Below are positions 57,129 to 64,000 of a stretch of DNA of 64,000 nt, piece by piece (the stretch's first letter is position 1; each line of letters starts with the position of its first letter). The position numbers and the translations under genes are program-made. The DNA comes from Cryomorphaceae bacterium (GTDB taxonomy: Bacteria; Bacteroidota; Bacteroidia; Flavobacteriales_D; Parvicellaceae), in contig CAJJBV010000006.1 of NCBI GenBank assembly GCA_905182525.1, positions 1-64,000 on the forward strand. The letters are read 5' to 3'. The notes beneath the pieces are model-generated. The model saw nothing but the letters and a program-made list of their open reading frames with translations, was not told where the DNA came from and did not search any database.

Positions 57129-58165
57129 GTGATAAAATAAAAAATATTGACGAACAAGAAGAAGAACTTTTTGAACACTATAAATACATTGCAGATAATG
57201 GTCAAGATAAGTTAAGAATAGATAAGTTTTTAATAGATCGTATTCCAAATACGTCAAGAAGTAAGATTCAAATAGCTGCTCATAATGGAAATATTTTAGT
57301 CAATAAAATTCAAGTAAAACCTAATTACAAGGTAAAACCAAAAGATGAAATATCAATTGTTTTACCCTATCCTGTAAGACAATTAGAATTAATTCCTCAA
57401 AATATTCCGATTGATATTATTTATGAAGATGATCAGTTATGTTTGGTTAATAAATCTGCTAATATGGTTGTTCACCCAGGATATGGAAATTACGATGGAA
57501 CCTTAGTTAATGCTTTATTATACCATTTTGATCAACTTCCCGAATTACCAAATGATTATTTTGGTCGTCCTGGATTAGTTCATAGATTGGATAAACATAC
57601 AACTGGAGTAATGGTAGTGGCAAAAACTGAAAATACGCTTACCAACTTAGCTAAACAGTTTTTTGATAGAACTACTAAAAGAAAGTATTACGCCTTAGTT
57701 TGGGGAGATGTTGCTGAAGATGAAGGTAAGGTTGATTTGTATTTAGGAAGATCTCTTAAAAACAGGAAATTAATGGTTGGTTACCCTGAAAAAGAACATG
57801 GTAAACACGCTGTTACGCACTACAAGGTAGTAGAAAGATTAGGGTACGTTACTTTAATAGAGTGTAAACTAGAAACTGGAAGAACTCATCAAATTAGAGT
57901 TCACATGAAGCATATTGGACATCCTCTTTTTAATGATCTTGAATACGGAGGAGATAAAATTGTAAAAGGCACAAGCTTTACAAAGTATAAGCAATTTGTA
58001 GAAAATTGTTTTAAATTATTGCCAGGCCAAGCTCTTCACGCTAAATCGCTAGGTTTCTTTCACCCAACATTAAAAAAAGAATTAAATTTTGACAGTGAAC
58101 TTCCTGATTATTTTGAAGAAGTTCTTAATAAATGGAGAAGATACTCAAGCTCTAGTACTTTTTAA
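57125..58165 (+). CDS. rluD: 23S rRNA pseudouridine synthase, RluD family
   Basis: An RluA-family pseudouridine synthase with an S4 RNA-binding domain, the form that modifies helix 69 of 23S rRNA (positions 1911/1915/1917). The 346-residue protein has the S4 domain at about 29-85 (LRIDKFLIDRIPNTSRSKIQIAA) and the catalytic HRLDK block with Asp156 (LVHRLDKHTTGVMVVAKT), TKRKYYALVWGD, LETGRTHQIRVHM and LHAKSLGFFHP. Start by four-base ATGA overlap with the T9SS gene. The exact target (RluD versus RluC) is inferred from the S4 domain and length. Confidence 0.92.
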   Translation: MSDKIKNIDEQEEELFEHYKYIADNGQDKLRIDKFLIDRIPNTSRSKIQIAAHNGNILVNKIQVKPNYKVKPKDEISIVLPYPVRQLELIPQNIPIDIIYEDDQLCLVNKSANMVVHPGYGNYDGTLVNALLYHFDQLPELPNDYFGRPGLVHRLDKHTTGVMVVAKTENTLTNLAKQFFDRTTKRKYYALVWGDVAEDEGKVDLYLGRSLKNRKLMVGYPEKEHGKHAVTHYKVVERLGYVTLIECKLETGRTHQIRVHMKHIGHPLFNDLEYGGDKIVKGTSFTKYKQFVENCFKLLPGQALHAKSLGFFHPTLKKELNFDSELPDYFEEVLNKWRRYSSSSTF

Positions 58166-58234
58166 TAGCGCAAGTTTTCAACAATATCACATTATGTTCA
58201 ATGTACTTTTTATATTAGATGTACAATCTTTTTT

Positions 58235-61200
58235 ATGTACTTAATTTTTGATACCGAGACTACAGGTTTACCTAAAAAATTCAATGCTCCAATTACAGAT
58301 TTAGATAATTGGCCTAGATGTGTTCAAATTGCATGGCAGCTACATGATTATGATGGTTCTTTAATTGAACATGACGATTACTTAATAATTCCAGATGGTT
58401 ATGAGATTCCATATCAGTCTGAAAAAATACATGGTATTTCTACTGCTTTAGCTTTAGAAAAAGGCAAATCATTAGAAGAAGTACTTAACATATTTAAGCA
58501 AGTTCTTAGTAAAACCTCTGTATTAGTTGGTCAAAATTTAAAATTTGATTTAAATATAATTGGCTCTGAATTTCATAGATTAGGTTATGATAATCAATGG
58601 CTTAATTTACCAGTTCTAGACACATGCTCAGAAAAGTCAGCATTTATATGTAAACTTCCAGGGGGAAGAGGAGGGAAATTTAAATTCCCTACATTATCTG
58701 AGTTACATCATGTTTTATTTGGAAAATCATTTGAAGAAGCTCATAATGCAACTGCAGATGTTGAAGCAACTGCAAGATGCTTTTTCGAGTTAATAAGAAA
58801 GCAATCATTTCAACAATCTGATCTTTTAATAGATGCTGAAAAGTATGCAGATTTTTTCAAGAAAAATATAAATGTTTTTGAACCTGCAGGGATTAAGCAT
58901 ATCGACTTATCAAAAGCAAGTAAATCTTTAGTAGTTTCAAAACCCTCTACAAAAAATATAGTTTCAAAAAAATCAAAAAAAGATATATCTCATTTAAAAG
59001 AAGCTTCATTTTCTCACTTACATAATAAAACACAATTTTCTGTTTTACAATCTACAATCCATATAAAAACTTTAATTGAAAAAGCAGTAGAGTTCAATAT
59101 GCCAGCTGTCGCATTTTCGGATTCTGGAAATTTGATGGGAGCATTCCATTTTGTGGAAACTGGTCATAAGCACAATGAATCCATTAATTTAAAGATTAAG
59201 GAAATTAAACAAAATGAAAATGTAACAGAAACTGAAATAAAAGAATTAGAAAATAAAAAAATATTACCTATAGTTGGTTGTGAGTTTCAAATTTGCCCGG
59301 ATAGATCTGATAAAACTTACAAAAACAATGGATATCAAGTACCGTTTTTAGCTAAGAATAAAAATGGATATCAAAATTTAATTAAACTTTCTTCAATTGG
59401 TTTTATTGAGGGTTTTTATTATGTCCCTAGAATAGATAAAAAAATATTATTAGAATATTCAAGTGACTTAATTGTTACTACAGGTGGCTTGTTTGGTGAA
59501 ATTCCTCAGCTAATTTTAAATGAGGGAGAGCAAAAAGCAGAAACCGCTCTTTTATGGTGGAAAGAACATTTTAAGGATGATTTTTATATTGAAATAGTAA
59601 GACATGGACTGGAGGAGGAAGAAAAAGTAAATGAGGTTTTGCTAAGATTCGCTGATAAGCATTCTATAAAATATTTCGCTTCAAACAATACTCATTATTT
59701 GAATAAAGAAGACTCAGCAGCTCATGACGTATTACTTTGTATAAAAGATGGTGAAAGAAAATCTACTCCAATTGGTAAAGGAAGAGGATTCAGGTTTGGC
59801 TTTATGAATACAGAGTATTATTTTAAATCTCAAGATGAAATGAAATTTTTATTTGCAGATATTCCAGATGCAATAAATAATATTAGTGAAATAATTTCTA
59901 AATGTTCTACCTACAGACTTGCTTCCGAAGTTCTACTTCCTGAATTTGAAATTCCAGAAGAGTTTAAAGATCCACTGGATTTAGAAAATAATAGTCTCAA
60001 AATAGGGGAAAATAATTATTTAAAACATTTAACTTTTGAAGGTGCAAAGAAAAGATATAAAGACATTACAGATGAAATAAAAGAAAGGTTAGATTTTGAA
60101 TTAGAAATTATAAGAAATACAGGATATCCTGGTTATTTTTTAATTGTTCAAGATTTTTGTAATGCTGCAAGGGAAATGAAAGTATCTGTAGGCCCAGGAA
60201 GAGGTTCAGCGGCAGGTTCTGCTGTTGCATATTGTACTGGAATCACCAATGTTGATCCTATAAAATATAATCTTCTTTTTGAAAGGTTTTTAAATCCAGA
60301 TAGAGTTTCACTTCCTGATATTGATATTGACTTTGACGATGAAGGTAGATCAAAAGTAATTCAATACGTTATTGATAAATATGGTTCTAGTCAGGTCGCT
60401 CAAATTATTACTTATGGTACAATGGCAGCAAAATCTTCAATTAGAGACACTGGAAGAGTTTTGGACCTGCCTTTACAGCAAACAGATCGTTTAGCTAAAT
60501 TAGTACCTGACGTTAAGTTGAACAAGTTGTTTGGCTGGTCTAAAGAAGATTTAAAAAATAATGTATCATCCGATCAATTAAAAAATGCAGAAGAATTAAT
60601 AAGTAAATTAGAAGAAGAAGGTTTAGAAGGGGAGGTAATAAGACAAGCTAAGTTGGTGGAAGGGTCTTTAAGAAATACTGGTACTCATGCATGTGGTGTT
60701 ATTATTACCCCGTCTGATATTAGAGATTTTGTTCCAGTTTCTTTAGCTAAAGATTCTGATATGTGGTGTACTCAGTTTGACAACTCTGTTGCAGAATCTG
60801 CAGGACTGCTAAAAATGGATTTTCTTGGTCTTAAAACATTAACCTTAATTAAGGATACTATTAAAATTATTAAAGCAATGTCTGGTGATTTAATAGATAT
60901 GGATCAAATTCCTTTAGACGATTCTAAAACCTATGAGCTTTTTCAAAAAGGAGAAACTGTAGGTATTTTTCAGTATGAGTCACCTGGAATGCAAAAACAT
61001 TTAAAATCGTTACGTCCAACAGCATTTTCAGATTTAATAGCTATGAATGCACTATACAGACCAGGGCCCATAGAATATATACCAAGTTTTATTAAAAGAA
61101 AGCATGGTAATGAAGAAATTGAGTATGATTTACCAGTGATGGAAGAGTTCTTGAAAGAAACTTACGGAATTACAGTCTACCAAGAACAGGTAATGCTTTT

Positions 61201-62680
61201 ATCCCAAAAATTAGCAGGATTTTCAAAAGGTGAAGCGGATACTCTTCGAAAAGCAATGGGTAAGAAGAAGGTAGATTTATTGAATAAAATGAAGCCACAA
61301 TTTTTATCTCAAGGTGAAGAAAGAGGACATGAAACTGAAATTTTAGAAAAAATCTGGAAAGATTGGGAGAAATTTGCCTCCTATGCTTTCAATAAATCTC
61401 ACAGTACTTGTTATGCTTTAATAGCCTACCAAACTGCTTATTTAAAAGCCCATTATCCAGCTGAATACATGGCTTCAGTTTTAAGTAATAATATGAATGA
61501 TATTAAATCTGTTACTTTCTTTATGAAAGAATGTAATAGAATGGGTTTAAATGTTTTGGGTCCTGATGTCAATGAGAGTTGGTATAAATTTGCAGTTAAT
61601 GAAAAAGGAGAAATAAGATTTGGATTAGGCGCTGTTAAAGGGGTTGGTCAAGGACCGGTAAAAAACATTTCTGAAACTAGAAAAGAAACTGGAAAATTTG
61701 TGACGATTTTTGATTTTATAAAAAGAGTTAGTTTAAAAGACTGTAATAAAAGAGTAATTGAAAGTTTAGCTATGGCCGGTGCTTTTGATTCGTTCAATAA
61801 TTTTCATAGAGCTCAATTTTTTAATTTAGACGAAAAGCAAGTTTCTTTTGTTGAAAAGCTGATCAAATTCGGACAAGCTTTTCAATTGAAAAGTAATACT
61901 CAACAAGTAAATATGTTCGATGCTGTTGGAGAATCATTACAACTAGCTGAACCTCAAATACCACCTACTGAAGAATGGAGTACTTTTGAACTTTTAACCA
62001 GGGAAAAAGACGTAGTTGGTATTTATATTTCAGGTCATCCGCTTGAAGATTATTTGCTGGAATTAAAGTTTTTTTGTGATATAAATCTTAAAGTTTTAAA
62101 TGAAAACCTACAGGAATTACCAGAAAGAGAGTTTTCTTTTATAGGGTTAGCTAGTAGTGCTGCAAATCTTGAAAGTAGAAGGGGAACCAAATACGGAGTT
62201 TTGGAGCTTCAAGATATGGAAGGTCAAATGGAATTTAGATTATTTGGAGAACAATACTTGAAATTCATGCATTTTCTAGTTCCGGGAAACTTTTTGCATA
62301 TAAAAGGAAAAGTACAACAGCGACCTAAATATTATAAGTCTGATGAATTCCAAAAAGAATTTCGAATTCAACAAATTGATGTGTTAGATGATATTAGAGA
62401 TAAATTATCTAATTCTCTTTATTTAAGATGGGATTTTGAATCTTTAAAAGACGATCAGATTAGTTTATTGGAAAAACTAATTTCAAAACATAAAGGAAAA
62501 AAACAAATAGTTTTTGAGCTTTTAGATAAAGAATCAAATTCCTTTATTACTTTAAATTCTAGGAAATTCATGTCTAATGTTTCTAATGAGCTAGTTCAAG
62601 AAATAGCTAAGATTGATGGATTTTTAGGTTTTTCAATAAATAAATCTACCATGAATAATTATTTACAAGAAACTAATTGA
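58235..62680 (+). CDS. dnaE: DNA polymerase III alpha subunit with fused DnaQ-like proofreading exonuclease
   Basis: The 1481-residue replicative polymerase carries its own proofreading domain. The DEDDh exonuclease (about 1-190) has Asp6 and Glu8 in FDTETTGL, GQNLKFDLNI and HNATADVEA. A PHP domain starts about residue 260 (SHLHNKTQFS). The polymerase core has VGPGRGSAAGSAVAY and the catalytic Asp cluster LPDIDIDFDDEG (about 692-703), FNKSHSTCYALIAYQTAYLKA (about 1050-1070), the HhH and the OB domain (about 1310-1380), then a C-terminal region. The fusion fits the flavobacterial DnaE form as I recall it. An ATGTAC repeat upstream is listed among rejected items. Confidence 0.96.
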   Translation: MYLIFDTETTGLPKKFNAPITDLDNWPRCVQIAWQLHDYDGSLIEHDDYLIIPDGYEIPYQSEKIHGISTALALEKGKSLEEVLNIFKQVLSKTSVLVGQNLKFDLNIIGSEFHRLGYDNQWLNLPVLDTCSEKSAFICKLPGGRGGKFKFPTLSELHHVLFGKSFEEAHNATADVEATARCFFELIRKQSFQQSDLLIDAEKYADFFKKNINVFEPAGIKHIDLSKASKSLVVSKPSTKNIVSKKSKKDISHLKEASFSHLHNKTQFSVLQSTIHIKTLIEKAVEFNMPAVAFSDSGNLMGAFHFVETGHKHNESINLKIKEIKQNENVTETEIKELENKKILPIVGCEFQICPDRSDKTYKNNGYQVPFLAKNKNGYQNLIKLSSIGFIEGFYYVPRIDKKILLEYSSDLIVTTGGLFGEIPQLILNEGEQKAETALLWWKEHFKDDFYIEIVRHGLEEEEKVNEVLLRFADKHSIKYFASNNTHYLNKEDSAAHDVLLCIKDGERKSTPIGKGRGFRFGFMNTEYYFKSQDEMKFLFADIPDAINNISEIISKCSTYRLASEVLLPEFEIPEEFKDPLDLENNSLKIGENNYLKHLTFEGAKKRYKDITDEIKERLDFELEIIRNTGYPGYFLIVQDFCNAAREMKVSVGPGRGSAAGSAVAYCTGITNVDPIKYNLLFERFLNPDRVSLPDIDIDFDDEGRSKVIQYVIDKYGSSQVAQIITYGTMAAKSSIRDTGRVLDLPLQQTDRLAKLVPDVKLNKLFGWSKEDLKNNVSSDQLKNAEELISKLEEEGLEGEVIRQAKLVEGSLRNTGTHACGVIITPSDIRDFVPVSLAKDSDMWCTQFDNSVAESAGLLKMDFLGLKTLTLIKDTIKIIKAMSGDLIDMDQIPLDDSKTYELFQKGETVGIFQYESPGMQKHLKSLRPTAFSDLIAMNALYRPGPIEYIPSFIKRKHGNEEIEYDLPVMEEFLKETYGITVYQEQVMLLSQKLAGFSKGEADTLRKAMGKKKVDLLNKMKPQFLSQGEERGHETEILEKIWKDWEKFASYAFNKSHSTCYALIAYQTAYLKAHYPAEYMASVLSNNMNDIKSVTFFMKECNRMGLNVLGPDVNESWYKFAVNEKGEIRFGLGAVKGVGQGPVKNISETRKETGKFVTIFDFIKRVSLKDCNKRVIESLAMAGAFDSFNNFHRAQFFNLDEKQVSFVEKLIKFGQAFQLKSNTQQVNMFDAVGESLQLAEPQIPPTEEWSTFELLTREKDVVGIYISGHPLEDYLLELKFFCDINLKVLNENLQELPEREFSFIGLASSAANLESRRGTKYGVLELQDMEGQMEFRLFGEQYLKFMHFLVPGNFLHIKGKVQQRPKYYKSDEFQKEFRIQQIDVLDDIRDKLSNSLYLRWDFESLKDDQISLLEKLISKHKGKKQIVFELLDKESNSFITLNSRKFMSNVSNELVQEIAKIDGFLGFSINKSTMNNYLQETN

Positions 62681-62727
62681 CTTTTTACTATAATTAATTA
62701 AATCACATTCATTTTAAACAAAATATA

Positions 62728-62735
62728 TATATTTG
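62728..62735 (+). promoter_or_regulatory. -7 promoter box for trxA
   Basis: TATATTTG matches the Bacteroidota -7 consensus and lies 22 bases before the trxA ATG. The -33 region is AT-rich without a clear TTTG. It is the best candidate in the 77-base gap after dnaE. Confidence 0.5.
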
Positions 62736-62757
62736 TTATTAATTAAAATAATTTAAA

Positions 62758-63075
62758 ATGGCATTAGAATTTACAGAGGAAAATTTCGAATCTTTAGCAG
62801 TTAAATCTGACAAACTTGTAATGATTGATTTTTGGGCAGAATGGTGCGGTCCTTGTAGAATGGTTGGGCCTCTTGTAGATGAATTAGCTATCGATTATGA
62901 TGGTAAAGCATTAGTTGGAAAAGTTAATGTTGATCTTCATGGAGGAATAGCTGCTCAATTTGGTGTTAGAAACATACCCACTATAATTTTCCTTAAAAAC
63001 GGTGAATTAGTTGATAAAGTAGTTGGTGCTGTACCAAAAGATCAATTGATCGAGAAATTAGATGCTAATATTTAG
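62758..63075 (+). CDS. trxA: Thioredoxin
   Basis: A 105-residue cytosolic thioredoxin that reduces disulfides for ribonucleotide reductase and other targets. It has the redox motif WCGPC (Cys30 and Cys33) after FWAE, the conserved buried Asp (IDFWAEW), the cis-Pro in RNIPTIIFLKNG, and the C-terminal GAVPKDQL. The length and motif are canonical. It has its own -7 promoter box and is followed by a 142-base gap with the dapB promoter. Confidence 0.97.
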   Translation: MALEFTEENFESLAVKSDKLVMIDFWAEWCGPCRMVGPLVDELAIDYDGKALVGKVNVDLHGGIAAQFGVRNIPTIIFLKNGELVDKVVGAVPKDQLIEKLDANI

Positions 63076-63175
63076 TGTTTTACTTATTTATCACCAAACA
63101 TCCATTTTATTATTTCCCTCATTACAATTATTAAAATAATTTCTTTTTAATATTATTCTAATAACCATTATCTTT

Positions 63176-63209
63176 TGTTTTAAATATTAGTTTCAATTTT
63201 TTAAATTTG
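63176..63209 (+). promoter_or_regulatory. Promoter for dapB
   Basis: TTTG at 63176-63179 and TAAATTTG at 63202-63209, 22 bases apart, match the Bacteroidota pattern. The predicted transcript start is within a few bases of the dapB ATG at 63218, so the mRNA would be leaderless or nearly so. The spacer is at the long end of the range. Confidence 0.5.
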
Positions 63210-63217
63210 AATTAGTT

Positions 63218-63926
63218 ATGAAAATTGCTTTAATTGGTTACGGAAAAATGGGGAAGCTTTTAGAAATAAAAGCTACAGAGCAAAGTCATACTATTTGTAA
63301 AATATTAGATAATCATAATTGGAATCCTGAAGACCTTAAAGAGTCCGATATAGCAATAGATTTTTCATCTCCTAGAATCTGTAGTTGAAAATATACATAA
63401 ATCATTTAAATCTAATACACCTATTGTGGTTGGAACAACTGGTTGGTATGATCATTTTGAAAAAGTTAAAATGTGGTGTAAAGAATATGATGGATCGATA
63501 TTGCCAGCCTCAAATTTTTCTCTTGGAGTTAATATTTTCTTTGAAATAAATAGGAAATTGTCAAAATTGATGAATAAACAAAAATCATATAATGTTAAAA
63601 TTAATGAAGTTCACCACACTGAAAAAATTGATACACCAAGCGGAACAGCAATCACAACTGCAGAAATTTTAATTAAAGAATTAGACAAATATTCAAAGTG
63701 GGTTCTTGATTCATCACTAGATGATGATAATTTACCTATAATTGCATCAAGAGAATCTGGGATTCCTGGGAATCACGAGGTTGTTTATCAAAGTTCTATA
63801 GATGAATTAACAATATCACATAAAGCAAAAAACAGAGATGGATTTGCTACAGGAGCTATTATTGCTGCTGAATTTTTAATTGATAAAAAAGGACTTTTCA
63901 CTATGAAAGATATTATAAAACTTTAA
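63218..63926 (+). CDS. dapB: 4-hydroxy-tetrahydrodipicolinate reductase, interrupted by a +1 frameshift
   Basis: DapB reduces the product of DapA, on the path to meso-diaminopimelate and lysine. The 5' frame opens MKIALIGYGKMGKLLE (NAD(P) loop) and continues to SDIAIDFSSPR, stopping at 63388. The 3' frame continues with SVVENIHKSFKSNTPIVVGTTGW, then FSLGVNIFFEI, VHHTEKIDTPSGTA (catalytic His and Lys, plus the DTPSGTA substrate loop) and the C-terminal GFATGAIIAAEFL. Dropping one A in the AGAATCT segment near 63376 restores 235 residues, the usual length, so this is a +1 insertion. A probable lepB follows after one base. Confidence 0.92.
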
Positions 63927-63927
63927 T

Positions 63928-64000
63928 ATGATTCCATACATACTTTTAACTTTAATGATATTAGTTTATTTTCTTTCTTTTTGGAAAATATTTGAAAAAA
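63928..64000 (+). CDS. Probable signal peptidase I, first 24 codons only
   Basis: An ATG one base after the dapB stop opens a frame to the window edge: MIPYILLTLMILVYFLSFWKIFEK, a hydrophobic helix followed by basic residues. In Bacteroidota the gene after dapB is usually lepB, whose N-terminus is such a membrane helix. This is inferred from position and the helix only; no catalytic residues are in view. Confidence 0.5.
   Translation, partial: MIPYILLTLMILVYFLSFWKIFEK

Noticed and set aside
58201-58240. Three ATGTAC copies before and at the dnaE start (58201, 58219, 58235)
   Set aside because: The copies are short, unequally spaced (18 and 16 bases), and one is the start codon itself. A regulator site cannot be supported from one locus.

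Overview
The window is a dense, strongly AT-rich stretch of a Bacteroidota chromosome, most likely from an uncultured marine member of the Flavobacteriales. The evidence is consistent. There are two proteins with type IX secretion (T9SS) C-terminal sorting tails. DNA polymerase III alpha carries an N-terminal proofreading exonuclease of the flavobacterial type. Promoter boxes match the Bacteroidota -7 consensus TAnnTTTG with TTG/TTTG near -33, and Shine-Dalgarno sites are absent. AcnB, the class-3 ProS and many lineage-typical lipoproteins point the same way. I see no IS element, prophage, CRISPR array or integrase. This is core chromosome rather than an island.

Layout. 1-7 kb: the 3' end of proline dehydrogenase faces a minus-strand run of two secreted proteins (DUF3108, DUF1573), an S41 protease, RsmG, an ECF sigma factor and a glycosyltransferase. 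7-14 kb: tgt and a LptF/LptG permease (plus), then a hypothetical protein, ahcY, an Omp85-type barrel and ung (minus). 14-20 kb: lipA, a large T9SS-secreted beta-propeller protein and gap. 20-28 kb: a minus-strand operon lpxK-pnp-gatB-TlpA-like-M1 peptidase-lpxH. 28-36 kb: a NIF3-like protein, a coiled-coil zinc-ribbon relative, proS, tRNA-Glu with rpsT, a deacetylase-like protein, upp and a HAD phosphatase. 36-43 kb: acnB, a SiaB-like kinase, an SirB1-like protein, a nucleoside phosphorylase, DUF4197 and cinA. 43.7-50 kb: a minus-strand accessory cluster made of a TPR/PD40 protein, a CotH kinase fused to a beta-helix, a VTC-type polyphosphate polymerase domain, DUF4956, a lipoprotein pyrophosphatase and an outer-membrane protein. 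50-64 kb: purB, rsmE, a chalcone-isomerase-like protein, nadC, a PASTA protein, a second T9SS protein, rluD, dnaE, trxA, dapB and the first codons of a probable lepB.

How the genes fit together. Envelope building recurs (LptF/G, LpxH, LpxK, Omp85, T9SS cargo, an M1 peptidase with a barrel-like tail). So do translation and RNA modification (RsmG, Tgt, GatB, ProS, tRNA-Glu, bS20, RsmE, RluD) and nucleotide salvage (PNP, Upp, a Udp-like phosphorylase, YjjG-like).

The most interesting region is the CotH/VTC/DUF4956/pyrophosphatase cluster, a candidate membrane system handling polyphosphate or surface phosphorylation. Its CotH gene is split over three frames and is easy to miss. A second theme is frame damage: six genes carry eight apparent single-base indels, seven of them +1, including the normally essential purB and dapB. 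The flanking frames are otherwise clean, so I favour sequence error or very recent mutation over old pseudogenes. A third point is that two families normally holding structural zinc (Tgt and the C4-type zinc-ribbon protein) lack their metal-binding cysteines here.
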